Source: Colias croceus (taxonomy: Eukaryota > Arthropoda > Insecta > Lepidoptera > Pieridae). Taken from it: a DNA stretch of 64,000 nucleotides. The notes below the pieces were generated by a model. That model had not been told where the DNA came from, did no database searches, and was given only the letters and a program-made list of their open reading frames with translations. Positions 23,166 through 35,662 of the stretch are shown here, in pieces. Made by a program: the position numbers and the translations under genes. The DNA lies in assembly GCF_905220415.1 (NCBI RefSeq), contig NC_059539.1, positions 10,726,001 through 10,790,000 of the forward strand, read 5' to 3'. The first letter of the stretch is position 1. Every line of letters starts with the position of its first letter.

Positions 23166-26100
23166 TGTTAAAAGAATATAGAACTAGAAGATAATACATA
23201 AAAAGGATTTAAATGGTTTAAGGCAGTACATTATAAAATACCTACTACCTATAGCTCAGAATAATAACTAGTTGCCCTATAGTGACACTTTTTGACCTAA
23301 ATAAGCAATTACCTTTTACTGAAACATCGTTTAGGAGAATAATAATATGTTAAGAATGCGCAATTAAAAAATTATAAGGCTTTGTCTGTAGCACAGTTTT
23401 CTACGTGTTTTACTACCAATCTTATCAAAATATGAATACATAATATGATAAAAGGGCCAAAAAATTTACAAGTGGCTGTAATTTGTACCTGTGATCTAGT
23501 TACCAAGCTCCTTCTATGAAAAAAAATATTCATTTCGAAAAAAAATGTACAAAATAATATAAGGGCTTTACCAAATTAGGGACCTAACAATAATCTACAA
23601 GTTTAGAAACTTTCAGTACAATGCTAGAGGGCTTTCATGACTCTTTGTGGTGTTTCGTTATTTATTTTTATTAAACACTGAGTGAAGTGAATTCATACGG
23701 AAAATTCGGATTATCCAGATTAATATTATAAAGATGAGAGTCTTTTTTTTAACTTTCGAACCAAAAAATTTCTTTTTTTTTTCAAAAATCCAGTCCAATA
23801 AAATTTAGTATGACTTTTCTAGCGTGGTAACATGCCAGAAAGCAAAGCTGCAAAATGTTTAATCTTAAATCTAAATAAATAAATAAAATAAATAAATAAA
23901 CACTTCATTAATAACGATATAATATTAAAATTAAAATTTTGACTTCATAAAACTTTTATAGCAGGTGTTTTCAGAAAATTTAAATATCGAAAATTAATAT
24001 CATGACACATGCCATTATTTGTCCTGATTTGTCCCGAATCTTGCCGGATATTGGAAAAAAGAATTTCTTCTTTTACACTGTTCGATTTTTTTTCGTATCT
24101 ACTTAGTACATAACTAATTCCTACGAATCTAGGGTTAGTTCCGGATCTTGCAGGATATTGGACAAACATGAATAATTATCTACTATTACACTGTTCGATA
24201 GTTCTTCATGAGTTTGTATTATTATTGTACTTCAGTATATACTTTCTAAGAATATATATATATATATATGATCTGAATTCTGATCAGGCGTGAGTTCTCC
24301 GTCAAATACATTTTTTTATCAATTTCATTTTCAAAATTAATCAACCCAGTCTATGTTACGGTCAGAGTTCAGACCCATTGTAGTTTGTACCTACTCACCG
24401 TCCAGCTCCAGATTTTCTAAATTTAAGACCCGTAGGAGGTACTCTGATCAAAGAGTAGGTAGCGAAATGTCGAATATATGAATTATCGGAGCAGATTGAA
24501 TAGTTGTTGGGTAGGGAGGGTCGGGAGGTGGAGGCCTGCGATCACAAATACCGGGCTGCGACTTGGCGTTTACATTTCCACCCGGCCAGGGCCGAATTTG
24601 AAAATATATTTTGTGTGTAAATTAATTTCTAATTCATAATAATTATCTTTTTAAGTTATAGTTGTCTATTAAATTGTAAATCTATAAAATTGTGATTATA
24701 GAGGTAAATACGTAAAATTTAAAATGGTTTAAATTGTGAGTTTTTTTAAGTAAAGAATTTTCGATGATTATGATATTGAATCATAACGTCCTTTACAATG
24801 TTGATAATTTTTTTGATACCATGCTTTTATTTATTTCTGATGTTAAATATGAACAATCCACTGTTAGTAATAGTTATGGCTTCATTATTATGATATTTCA
24901 TTAATAAGATATAACATCCGCAAAAATATATTTATACCTACCAATAAATATTATTGAAAATAAATTCAAACTATGTAGGTATTACAAATAATATGTTTTT
25001 AAAAAGTTTATTATGCATTCTGTTATTAATAATTTAATTAGCGATTTAAATAAAATATAAAAGTATATAAATCCGACGTAGTCAAAAATTTCAGCGGAAT
25101 TTTCCTTGCGTAATCCTAAATATTATATTATAGTCCTTTTCTTAGAATTGTTTCGACGAAATGTCGATATATTTCCTAGAATTGGGATCGTAATATACAT
25201 TTGTCTACGTACTTTCGAGTGATAAATTCGAGATATTTTAAATCGTGTCGTTGATAATACGAACCACGTTTCTCATTTTATCGAGAAAAAAAATACTAAA
25301 TGAACATTAAACACTTATAATCGAAAGTGAGTGAGATTTTGAAATATGGACCGAGCCGGAGTACGAACCTTGTTAAAAAATCATAGCTAAAAACGGATAA
25401 AACCAAAACAAACTGCCTATAAGCTTTGAAGACTTAGTCGCTGCGATCACGGACGGATTGAAAAGAGCTTGAAAATAAGCGACAACACTGCAGGGTCAGG
25501 AGGGTGGGGTGGCGTAGCTATCGCAACGCACCCACGCAATTACCATGGCTACGGACCAAATGCGGCCCTGGGTGGCCTTGCAATGGAGTGGGGAGGGCAT
25601 TACCCCCGTCTACTTGCAAGCTATCTGTTGCCAGTTGCCAACATTTTCGAGTTTCGACGTTTTCCGCGCTAATGTTTTAACCCATTTCAGCGGTTCGCTT
25701 TTAATTATGAAGTGCGCGCTATTTTCTTGGCGAACTATTTTTTTTTTTGTTTTACTAAACAAATACTTACCTATAAATATTTTTTATATGAGTAAATTTG
25801 GGCTGAAGCTGAAGGCACAACGAAATATTAAACTTTTAATAATAAATTACCTATTCCTCTACGGATTGTTTTCGTCCCTAAAAACTGTCACTCGAATAAA
25901 GGCTTGAATAAAGCGCTTCAATCGCTGTAAGATCATAGTATCTAAAATCAACAGCATGTGTCAGCGCTTTCAAGGCCGCTGATTATTATTTGCTTGGACT
26001 GCAGTCGGTTATCTCTCTTCAGTTTTTGTAGAATATGACGCTTTGTTTGAATATAAATATGTATGTTATTTTGCGTAATGCTAATGCGCAAACAATGTTG

Positions 26101-26530
26101 CACGGTTGATAAAAATTAACGTAGACCAATTTGGTATTCTAAATAATTGTGAAAATGCATAGTGAATACACCACTATTTTTAAATCAGTACAAAAACTTT
26201 AAGGACATGTTAGCGAATACTTTATTATCGTGATCATGATGTTAGAATTACATTATATCGATAGATAGCAAAGATATAATCATTTGTTTATTTAAGAAAG
26301 TCTCACTAAAATCATAGACACATTGCAGAGTTCATTCACTTATTCATTGATAGTATTACCTAACCTTGGGCAATAAAATGAAACAAGAGATGTAGTTACT
26401 AACTTTATTTATTTTAATTTCCTAAATTCAAAACTCCCCTTCATACTTCATCCGGGCTTAGGACCGGAATAATTACTTTTTTACAATAAATTAAATAGGT
26501 ACGTAGGTATGCAATTACAAAACAAACAAT
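23166..26530. other. AT-rich DNA with no recognised gene
   Basis: Contains a (TA)n run near 24250-24271 and a loose direct duplication (CTTGCCGGATATTGG ... TACACTGTTCGAT at about 24040-24085 and CTTGCAGGATATTGG ... TACACTGTTCGAT at about 24148-24200). A GC-rich patch at 25470-25680 has overlapping short frames of 67 and 120 codons, neither of which resembles a known protein. It could be a 5' exon or promoter of an unseen gene. Confidence 0.4.
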
Positions 26531-26558
26531 ATCAAAATCGAATTTTTGACGTGTAAAT

Positions 26559-26790
26559 TAAGAAGTTAGAATCAGCTGTTTTTTACAATACCTAATCTGT
26601 ATTGAAAGAAAAAACGATTTTGGCGTGTTTAAGAAGTTAGAACCAGCTGTTTTTTACAATACCTACTCTGTATTGAAAGAAAAAACGATTTTGGCGTGTT
26701 TAAGAAATTAGAATCAGCTGTTTTTACAATACCTAATCTGTATTGAAAGAAAAAACGATTTTGGCGTGTGAAGTTAGAATCAGCTGGTAT
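26559..26790. repeat. Tandem repeat, 71-bp unit, about 3.3 copies
   Basis: AGAAGTTAGAATCAGCTGTT starts near 26561, with copies near 26632 and 26702 and a partial at 26770. Each unit ends AAAAAACGATTTTGGCGTGT. Copies differ at only a few positions. It lies just beside the transposase relic. Confidence 0.85.
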
Positions 26791-26822
26791 TTACAATTAT
26801 CTTAACTAACCTTACAAGTATT

Positions 26823-27165
26823 TCAATAATAAAATTGTCCTTCAAAATGTCCACCACCATTATCAATACACAGACGTGCACGTTTTATTAAATTGTTTTT
26901 TAACGAGAGAAGTAAGTAGGTATGTTTTTTGTCTTTTCACTTCATCCAATATGCGCTGTTTTAATTATTGTTCGACACTAACCGGCTCACTTTTGTTCAC
27001 TTAATTTCACTCCACAAAAAGAGGTCCAAGGGTGTGAGATCAGGTGAGCGAGGAGGCCAAGCAGCAGGCCCGCCTCGACCGACCCACTGACTTCCAAACT
27101 CCGCTGTGAGAAATTCATGAGCCGCAGCGTTATTCGACATTCGTACTACGTCGAGGATCCTCTTA
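26823..27165 (-). pseudogene. Tc1/mariner-type transposase C-terminal relic
   Basis: On the minus strand the C-terminal part of a DDE transposase can be read: GRGGPAAWPPRSPDL then TPLDLFLWSEIK, the conserved block around the third acidic residue in mariner/Tc1-like proteins (a W-P-x-R-S-P-D-L-x-P-L-D-x-F-L-W pattern). Further on, in another frame, CIDNGGGHFEGQF marks the C-terminal end. Frames are broken by at least one stop and frameshifts, and the N-terminal half is not recognisable. Dead copy, no terminal repeats found. Confidence 0.65.
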
Positions 27166-27189
27166 AAAATACGCTAGTACATTACACGT

Positions 27190-28150
27190 TAGCATTTTGT
27201 GACAACGCCTGCTGGTAAGCATTTACCACGACGGTTCGTACATTTGGCGATCGAGCGTTCGGGACTCGGGTACTATTATCTGTACATACGTACTGCTGCA
27301 CTCGCATTTTCTCCACTCAAAAAGAACGCACGAAGCATAAGTACATAATCCCGTGATATGAATTGATATGATATTGTACCGGGAAAAACGTAAACAAACG
27401 CGACGAAAAAAAGCAAGTTTTCACTTCCGCTAACAATTAGGTACTGTTTGTCCGTTGTCGCAACGCGTTCGGCGTTGGGGTGCGAACTGCGAACTGCGAA
27501 CTGCGACGCGGGCGCAGGCCACAGAGGGAAAGGGGGTGGCGGGGTGAAGGATGGCGAGCTTCGACGCGAGTTTGCCGGAATTTATCAATGGAGCTGTCCA
27601 GCGGACCTATTCGAAATCGTACGCTAGAAAATTACAACACAATACCTAGTGTGGGTCATTGACTGGAAGAATAGGTTTAACAATTTTTACATATTTATGT
27701 GGACAATTTTGGGACATTTCTGTTTGTTAGTGTTTTTAATTATTTCTTACACAAATATGATTGGTTAAAGGTACTTAACACCCTGTAAAATTTTATGTAC
27801 TGATTAAAAAATAGTGGTGTATAAGAAAGTACTTAACACTATTAAATAAATATCAAGCATTAAAGCAACCGGAACGACCAACAATTAAAAAAAATGTGAT
27901 GAAAATGATCAATTCGGTATTTAAAATAATCGATTGCATTTAACATTTAAATTTTAAATACCTCATAATTTTGAGTTTGTAGGTAACTTAGTAGGTAAGT
28001 TGATAAAATTGAAAAAGTCTTCGTCTATACTTTGGCAGCTGAAGTTAAGGCAAAGATAATTAAGGGAAATGAAACAAAGATTAATTAGTATAGTTGTCTA
28101 TAAACTAAATGGGAATGCAAATACATAGATATACAATGTCGATGGTGATT
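27190..28150. other. Intergenic DNA with a GC-rich patch
   Basis: 27440-27640 is GC-rich, with a three-fold CGAACTG direct repeat at about 27481-27503 and a GGGAAAGGGGGTGGCGGGGT run. A promoter or non-coding first exon is possible, but nothing fixes it. The rest is AT-rich without genes. Confidence 0.35.
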
Positions 28151-28169
28151 AGTTTTTTTTATTAGGTAC

Positions 28170-28405
28170 AAGGAAATAAAAGTTTCACTTTAATAAGATA
28201 AAAGATGAGATAAAAATGTTGTGTGGTTTTATGAAACCACGGTAAAAGTGAAACATTTTTCACACTATAGACATTTAACTAAAAATTATCGTATTTGTAC
28301 GATAATTATCGTACGTATCGTCACGCGTCATGGACATGTCTATGGACATGCGCTACACAGACCAAAAAGTTTGAGACGATGTAATAAAAGTTTCACTTTA
28401 AATAT
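28170..28405. repeat. Possible MITE with repeated AAAGTTTCACTTTAA ends
   Basis: AATAAAAGTTTCACTTTAA occurs near 28176 and 28382, and a partial inverse (TAAAAGTGAAAC) at 28242. Two small perfect hairpins lie inside (around GTGGTTTTATGAAACCAC at 28222 and ATTATCGTATTTGTACGATAAT-like sequence at 28286). The layout hints at a small element, but its boundaries are unclear. Confidence 0.35.
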
Positions 28406-28826
28406 AAAAAATAACAAAATACATATTTACAATAGCAAAATAATCCGAAGATAACGTAGGTAACAACAATAGACGAGTATTAAATTGATTTATAAATATA
28501 TATTTTATAGCTTCTCGTAATATTAATTTAATGTTATTTTATGTCGAAGAGATCCTAGCAACGAAAATGTAAAGGGATAGTGGAATATTGAATTCAAATA
28601 AATGTTAACAATGAACAATAGACAAATCATTCCGCAGTAAATAGTCCGTCAATTATTAATTATTCTAATAAAAAAGTGTGATCATGTGCATAATTATTAA
28701 TTAATATGATATTAAAAAATATTATCTGACTCAGTAATCTAATCATTTTGGAGTAAAATGTTCATAGGTATTCGGTATTTACAAAAAATAATCAATATGC
28801 TAACTATAAGAAAAATTATTGATGAA

Positions 28827-29039
28827 CTAGATTCCGCCCACGGCTTCGCTCGCGTTTGCAAAGGAAAACCCGCATAGTTCCCGTTCCCGTGGGATTTCCG
28901 GGATAAAAACTATCCTAAGTGTTAATCCAAGTTACCCTCTATATGTGTGCTAAATTTCATTGTAATCGGTTCAGTAATTTTTACGTGAAAGAGTAACAAA
29001 CATCCATACAAACTTTCGCATTTATAATATTAAGTAGGA
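28827..29039 (-). mobile_element. Helitron-like element, family C
   Basis: CTAG at 28827, GC-rich hairpin, CATAGTTCCCGTTCCCGTGG, TAATCCAAGTTACCCTCTAT, TTGTAATCGGTTCAGTAATT, CATCCATACAAACTTTCGCA and head TTTATAATATTAAGTAGGA. Confidence 0.75.
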
Positions 29040-32000
29040 TATATTGAGAACTTAAAAAAAAGCTTATAAAAATGATACATAATAATATGCTGTAAATAAC
29101 ATTCGTTTGCGTGCAGACAATGCTTCTAGGCCATATCTAGGTGACAATGAAACCTTCAATATCCCTAGGAAGCCTTACAAATAACAACGAAAATTTCCTA
29201 TCCATAAATTAAAATAGTCCTTATTCTTCTTAAGATAGAAGCAAAAATTGCATGCACAAAAGCTCTATGATAGATTACACACGATTGCATGCAGTGGAAC
29301 CCACCTTCAGCGACAGATTTTAGTTGAATGACTTACATTGCTGCGTGTTCATAGCTGAAACTATGAAGGGGTTAGTTAGTGGTTCAATGTATGATGCAGT
29401 AATCGATAAGTATGGCGTTATTTTAATATGAAAACTGGACTTGCGTGTGTTTTCGTGCGTGCCCCTCGCTAGTTTTCTCCATATCAGACTAGGTGGCCTC
29501 GATTCCCAGGACTTATGAGGCTATAAGCTATTCCGCCCTGCATACAAAACGCAGACAGTAAAATTATAAAAATTACATCGTAACTTCAAGTGCTATTTTT
29601 ACTTCTCACGAACTGAAAATACGTATTTTATTAAATCAATTAAATTATTAATTAATCTATAATCACAAATTTTATGATTACTCACTCACACCTGTAGTAA
29701 ATCCACAGCTTTAAATTTTTTAACAAGATCATTCTTATTATCAAATCCTCTCCGTTTGAGGGCCATCATAAATAAATCGGTAAATCATTCTTTTCATAGG
29801 TACTACAATTACTATTGTCGGCATTCCAGAAAGCTACGACTAAATCGCTCTCACTGAGCAAATTGAATGATAGATGTCTGTTTAGTCCGCTTTTTACTTC
29901 CAGACGGATAGGTGGAATTTTTTCCTGAGGCCTTCATTGTTCCAAATTGAAATACTCGGGAAAGCCTCCCTCGGACTCCGGGAGGTGCCCCGGCGGGAGC
30001 GTCTGGCCATTGAGCACCAAAACACGTGTACCCTGGCAAGTTGAAGGTCGTTTCACGTTAACTGCTACAAAATTTGCTGAATTATTCGAATTTAATAACG
30101 AATTTCGAAATTCAAATTCCCGACGCTGTCTATACCTACCCACCTAGCATTATGTAGGCGTAATGTTTATTTAACGTTAAAGCTCGCTGACACAGGTGAG
30201 ATGAAATAAAAATGTGTCTAAATACGACCCTTCCAACCTATTTCAAACAACGAAACATACACATGGGGTACACAAAAGATGGCCCCAATCCGCGTCACAA
30301 AGGGCCTCAATCCCGTTCACGCTGATATCGTTATTATATGCAAATTTTATACAGGTAATAATATTTTTTTGTTAAAACTCATCCGCCAAGGTCGACAACT
30401 CGTTAAGTTGCAGGTCCATAGAGTATTATCAGGTGAGGTACTTCGAAGCGAAATGATTCCGAGTCTTCCTATCTCGACCTACCGGTTTTTTATATTTATC
30501 TAAATTTTCTTGAATTTTACACTCTAATCGATATGAGATATAAGAACCAAGTCTTCCATAAACTGCTAGCCGCACCTATAGAAAGCATTACTAATTAAAA
30601 ACTTTTCAGGATCGTATCGAAGTAAGACGACCTTTAAAAAGTTTGAGAAACCGAGCCGCGGAAAGTGACTCGCGCTTTTATACAAAATACACAAATAGTA
30701 ATTGAACTGGACCCTTAAAGGGTTGAAGGTGTGAACCGTCTAGACGATCCACGAGGATTTGATAAGGGTGTCCGCGTCCTTGAACTTACAACTTCTTAAA
30801 CAAATGACTAAAACTTCCCAGTTCATATTAGCAATTAACCACAACATAGGGCATAATCATTACACAAAATTAATCAGACGTAAGCTATCACTAGCTAAAG
30901 CTTGGGAAAAGTTCACACTTTTCCCAAATACGATCGCCAACACATCGCAAATAAGGCCGCGATCGCCAACTATTAACAAAGAATCGAGGTACTTCGATCG
31001 ACTCCGCAAAACTTCATCAAGGCGCAAACAAGTAACCTGGCGGTATTGAAATAAGTTCAGTCAGTTCCTAAACAAAAAGAAACTGAAATAAACAAGGTCG
31101 GGGAATCAACGCCGTCGCCGCCATAAAGACCGACGGCCGTCCTTGAAAAAGGGGGGTTCTTACAAATTGGGTTATTACGGTGTGTGGAGGCGCGGGTGAC
31201 GAGACGGGCCGTGCGAGCTGCGAGCAATATATCTCTGAGGGCTTTCATCGAAGGTTGGAGAAGGAGGGAATGCGTGTGGGCGGACCGTTGCGCCACCCTT
31301 GGCACGCCTCTATAGGAAGAACTCCCAGACTTGGGTTCCGGCGCCGATCATTATAATTACTCTCCAAGGTAAGTCGGGAGCTGGCCTAATCCAGCCGAAG
31401 CATCTCCGCTGGGACCTTCGATACCCGGCCATAATATTGAGGACATCTACCGTTAGCTGTCAATTAGAAATCTAATTAAATTGCTGTATGATTTTCGAGT
31501 TCGCGCTCGCATTGGATATCGATAAATAAAACCTGTGTTAGATTTAATAGTTAGGAGACTAAATAAACCATTTCATTTATTTACTGTTATTAAAAGAGAT
31601 TATTCGGCCATTTTTAATAAAGGTGCTTACTGCTTAGTAACAGTTTGTACGTATATGTTTGAACATCAATAACAGCTTACACCTGCTTTTGAATAAGGCA
31701 ATACACTATAATTATAAAAAAAAAGTTTGATGGGAATCACCTGACAGTTGCTGACGCATAATAAAAAATTGCGTATTTATGTTTTTATGATCGAATATAG
31801 TTATTTGGTACTAAATTAAATATATTTCTTTATAGAGTACCTACAATATCTATAAACCTCAGATCAAGTAATAATGGGCACAATTACTAAATCGCTTTAT
31901 TTGTTTACTTACAAGCTATCGAAAACAATAAAACAAAGGAATGCGTGATTTATAGGCACAGCGAATTAATTTGCGAACATTGATATGCTTTTTTTCATAG

Positions 32001-32143
32001 TTTTATTCATCTTATATGCCGGTTTTTTTTTATAAAACTAAAGAAGTTTCATTTCAAACAGCTTCTAAATATGGGTAATTTTTTTTAAACCATGCTTCCA
32101 TAGGGCAGATGCGTAGCTGTCACAATAAAAATTTCCTATCCTA
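29040..32143. other. Mixed-composition DNA, no gene established
   Basis: Clearly GC-richer than its surroundings at about 29930-30030 and 30940-31450, with few recognisable repeats. Minus-strand frames at 29934-30143 and 31057-31305 and plus-strand frames overlapping them stay open for 60-80 codons but resemble no protein I know. The low repeat content may mean conserved regulatory or exonic DNA; this is inference. Confidence 0.35.
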
Positions 32144-32369
32144 TCCTACTAATATTCCTTATAAATATGCGAAAGTTTGTGAGGATTTGTATGTGTGTGT
32201 TTGTTACTTTTTCACGCAAATACTACTTAACCGATTACAATGAAATTTAGCACACATATAGAAGGTAACTCGGATTAACGCATAGGATAGGTTTTATCCC
32301 GGAAATCGGGAACGGGAATTATGCGGTTTTTCTTTGAAAACGCGGGCGAATCCGCGGACGGAAAGCTAG
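32144..32369 (+). mobile_element. Helitron-like element, family C
   Basis: TC head, AATATGCGAAAGTTTGTGAG, ACCGATTACAATGAAATTTA, AACGCATAGGATAGGTTTTA, the GAAAACGCGGGCGAATCCGC hairpin and CTAG then T. Confidence 0.75.
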
Positions 32370-32623
32370 TCACGCATAAATAATAAATAACCTAACTACA
32401 TAAATATTTTGTCGATATTTAATTTCAAAGATTGAATCTGTTATGTGAATAGTGTGCAAATGAATGGAAACATTTAATATTATTGCGTTAGAAGCCTTGG
32501 CCTTTAACTCAAGTAGAAGTTTTTACCCCCTGAATCGTCAATGCACTAGTATTGTATTTTATGTTAATTTATTATACAATATTATTATTCTCAAGCGTAA
32601 TATCGAGTTATTTAATATTAATT

Positions 32624-32829
32624 ATACTATCTAATATTATAATTCTGATTAGTTTGTTTGATCGTTAGCGCGATGAAACAAACTAAGGAACAACTGGTTC
32701 GATTTGAAAAATTGTTTCGGTGTTAGAGCCCATTTATCGAGGAAGGCTATAAGACTTATACATAATATCATCACGCTGCGCTAAGATCAGGAGCAGAGCC
32801 ACGTGGGTGAAACCGTGGGGCGCAGCTAG
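32624..32829 (+). mobile_element. Helitron-like element, family A, diverged
   Basis: CTAATATTATAATTCTGATT head, TTCGATTTGAAAAATTGTTT, CCCATTTATCGAGGAAGGCT, GGGTGAAACCGTGGGGCGCA and CTAG. It has a short local duplication of the AAACAAACTAAGGAAC region. Confidence 0.65.
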
Positions 32830-32869
32830 TCACATATTATATTACATTAGGATAAAAAATCGATAATAA

Positions 32870-33036
32870 TATTACAACTCTATTTCAATAGTGAAAATTG
32901 CAATGCCTATAATTTGGAACTACTGGACCGATTTTGAAAATACTTTCACCAATATAAAATAGAAGATATTCCTACGTGACCTAGGCTATGTTATAATTTG
33001 TTTCTAACCTACTGAAACAGGATGTAACCGGGTTGA
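32870..33036 (+). mobile_element. Truncated Helitron-like fragment
   Basis: GGAACTACTGGACCGATTTT, CTTTCACCAATATAAAATAG and CCTAGGCTATGTTATAATTT form a block related to the core of the other families. The 3' hairpin and CTAG are missing. Confidence 0.4.
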
Positions 33037-33130
33037 GGTACTTGTTATGTAACTGAATGTCTAACAGTAACTAGGTATTTAGTAACAGGAACAGGATAGT
33101 TCTATTATAGTATTATGTTATTATGTAGTA

Positions 33131-33361
33131 CTAGATTTCCGCCCGCGGCTTCGCCCGCGTTTGCAGGAAAACCCGCATAGTTCCCGTTCCCGTGGGATTT
33201 CCGGGATAAAAACTAACTTATGTGTTAATCCAAGTTACCCTCTATATGTGTGCTAAATTTCATTGTAATCGGTTCAGTAGTTTTTACGTGAAAGAGTAAC
33301 AAACATCCATACATCCATACATCCATACTTACAAACTTTCGCCTTTATAATATATATTTGA
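33131..33361 (-). mobile_element. Helitron-like element, family C with CATC microsatellite
   Basis: CTAG at 33131, hairpin CCGCCCGCGGCTTCGCCCGC, CATAGTTCCCGTTCCCGTGG, and a CATCCATA run (three repeats) near 33304 before the head. The microsatellite is longer than in the 28827 copy. Confidence 0.75.
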
Positions 33362-35479
33362 TTATAGGATAATTAAATAAATAAATATTATATTATCTGT
33401 GACCTATTGGGAAATGCCTAGAGCATTTTCATATGAATCAGTAATGTTATGGGTTTTATAACCGCAATACAATTATTATACTATAATTGGAAATAAATAA
33501 CCTGTTCAGTAAATACCTACACGTGTATAACAGGGAAAAATTTACTCCGATAAGTTTGTTTATAAATAAAAGGAGCTCCTAATTATATAAGAGCACTTGT
33601 ATAATTTGGCTCGAAAAATATCAAACTAAATTATAGAAACACTATAAAATCCGATGAATTGTTCGGTCTATATCAAATAATCTATGTTAGATAGAAATTT
33701 GAAACTAAGGCCAGTTACACACTCGCATTCTATTTTTAAATTTATACAATTCTTATCAATAAATAGAGGCCCTAGGGTTCATTGAATTCGATGTTAATGT
33801 CTACATTCCGATAGCATGCGATGACGTAAGATTGCGACCGAGCGGAGGCCAAAATGTGCGTTTACCGCCTAGCAACAAAGTGCGTTTGGGTTAAGCAGAG
33901 TACACACGATGGTACCCTTTTTATTTCTCTAATACATATATATCTCTAATACCATGAATAATGCTGGCATATAATTTAACTATGCGTACATTGTTGGTTT
34001 GTGTTTTTTGTTAAGATTCATCGTTATCATTTATGTTTTGTTTTTGTGAAAGTACCCGTTATAGTGGGCAATTATGAATTAGATTATGATGGCTATTTGC
34101 ATATTATATTCCAGAATTGAGGTGTTATACGAAACAATTAAACAAATAAATAAATTATTTTACTCGACCATTAACAGTTACTCTTAAATTTTCTAAACGC
34201 AATCACTTTATAGCAGAAAAAAATGTAATCATGATAATATTCTAATAGGCTCAACAGAGCTAAAAAATAAAACAAGATAGAAAAAAAATCAGTGATATAG
34301 GTCTAAAGAATTATTTTAGCTTCAAAATTTACATTTGGGTCAAAAAAAATATCTGTAGTATTGCAGGACTATTTTTTTATTGTCGATCAATTTATCAATC
34401 TGACAAGTTTGTTACAACAGCTCTAACAAACGAATATTAATTAAAAATATCGTAATTTAAATAAATAAATGCACCAATGTTGTATACACTACCTTAACAC
34501 GGCCATATGATATGACTACAGATCAAATAACTTATAGAAAGTCGAAAGCCCAGTTCGATTCAAATTTGCGGCGATCAATTTTCAGTTTTAAAATGCTACT
34601 AAGAATTTCTTAGTACGCCTATTTCTTTGAATTAGCTTGTTATACGAGAATAGAAATGTAATGCTAGATTTTTTATATTTCCGGAGTAAATTAGCATAAG
34701 AACACGTCATTTTTGAAATCGCAATTCATTGATGAACTTTCTTTTAATTTTTAATTTTAATTAATAATAAATTTTAAGCTTGAGAAGTTCTCTTTATCTC
34801 GTATTGGACAAGTTTTTAAGTAAGACTTTAACTATTTAGTATTTATTTTTTACTGAATAAATATATGTTTAATAAAATAATTAAAATTCAAATATATGTT
34901 TTTTTTTTATTAAATTTTGCAAAAATACACCAAATAAGCGTTTGGTTCCCTTACCAACATTTACCCAGTTATCATTTATTCACATATAATAAGAGGCGGG
35001 ATATAGTCAGGTAACGATTCCAATTTTCGTTAAGCATTCCATACTGCAAAGTAGGAACTGAGAAATTCTAAATTTTTCAAACGGAGAGAAGGTAGAATTC
35101 TTGCAAAATCTAGATACTAGGAACATGCTAATATGACCTTAATAGTATTGTGTTTGCAATTACATTTCCTATTGAAACAAATCCTTGATTCAAAATTTCT
35201 TAAGGGGTCGAATGATCAACAATTTGCTGACATTCCCTCTGTTACGCACACATATAAAATCAAAGCGTCGTCAACACGAGTAAGATAAAGGTATCACGCA
35301 CACATGCATATAGCCATGCGTACGTTTTTATAGTAGTACTACTCTGTAAAAGTATGCTTATTCAACAGAATATTATACTATGTAAAATCCAAGATTATAA
35401 ATAGTATCTTTATTGTTATAGGAAGATTATAAATAGTACAATGTAATAGATTATTATAGAGTCCCGAATACGTCCTGAG
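33362..35479. other. AT-rich DNA, no gene seen
   Basis: No coding region, RNA gene or clear repeat was recognised on either strand. Confidence 0.45.
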
Positions 35480-35483
35480 GCAG

Positions 35484-35662
35484 TAGCCAGTATTATGACC
35501 GTATACTTACGCGCCGTGAATTGAATTGACTGGCAAATTCATATTGTGATCGCGATAACCAGCCATGGTTAATAATTTATGGTATTGCCAGTATATGAAT
35601 TTGCCAGTCAGTTCAATTCACGGCGTAAACTGTCTGAAAATACGGTCATAATACGGCCCCTG
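35484..35662. mobile_element. Palindromic MITE
   Basis: The left arm (AGTATTATGACCGTATACTT ... GCCGTGAATTGAATTGACTG, GCAAATTCATAT) is repeated inverted on the right (ATGAATTTGCCAGTCAGTTC ... GGTCATAATACGG). Arms are about 60 bp around a short centre. No coding capacity and no confident target-site duplication. Confidence 0.65.

Noticed and set aside
25469..25907. 67- and 120-codon frames in a GC-rich patch
   Set aside because: They overlap in different frames, have no recognisable domain, and the second runs into AT-rich low-complexity sequence.
29934..30147. Overlapping 60-70-codon frames on both strands as exons
   Set aside because: No recognisable family, no clear splice sites, and open frames on both strands are expected in GC-richer DNA.
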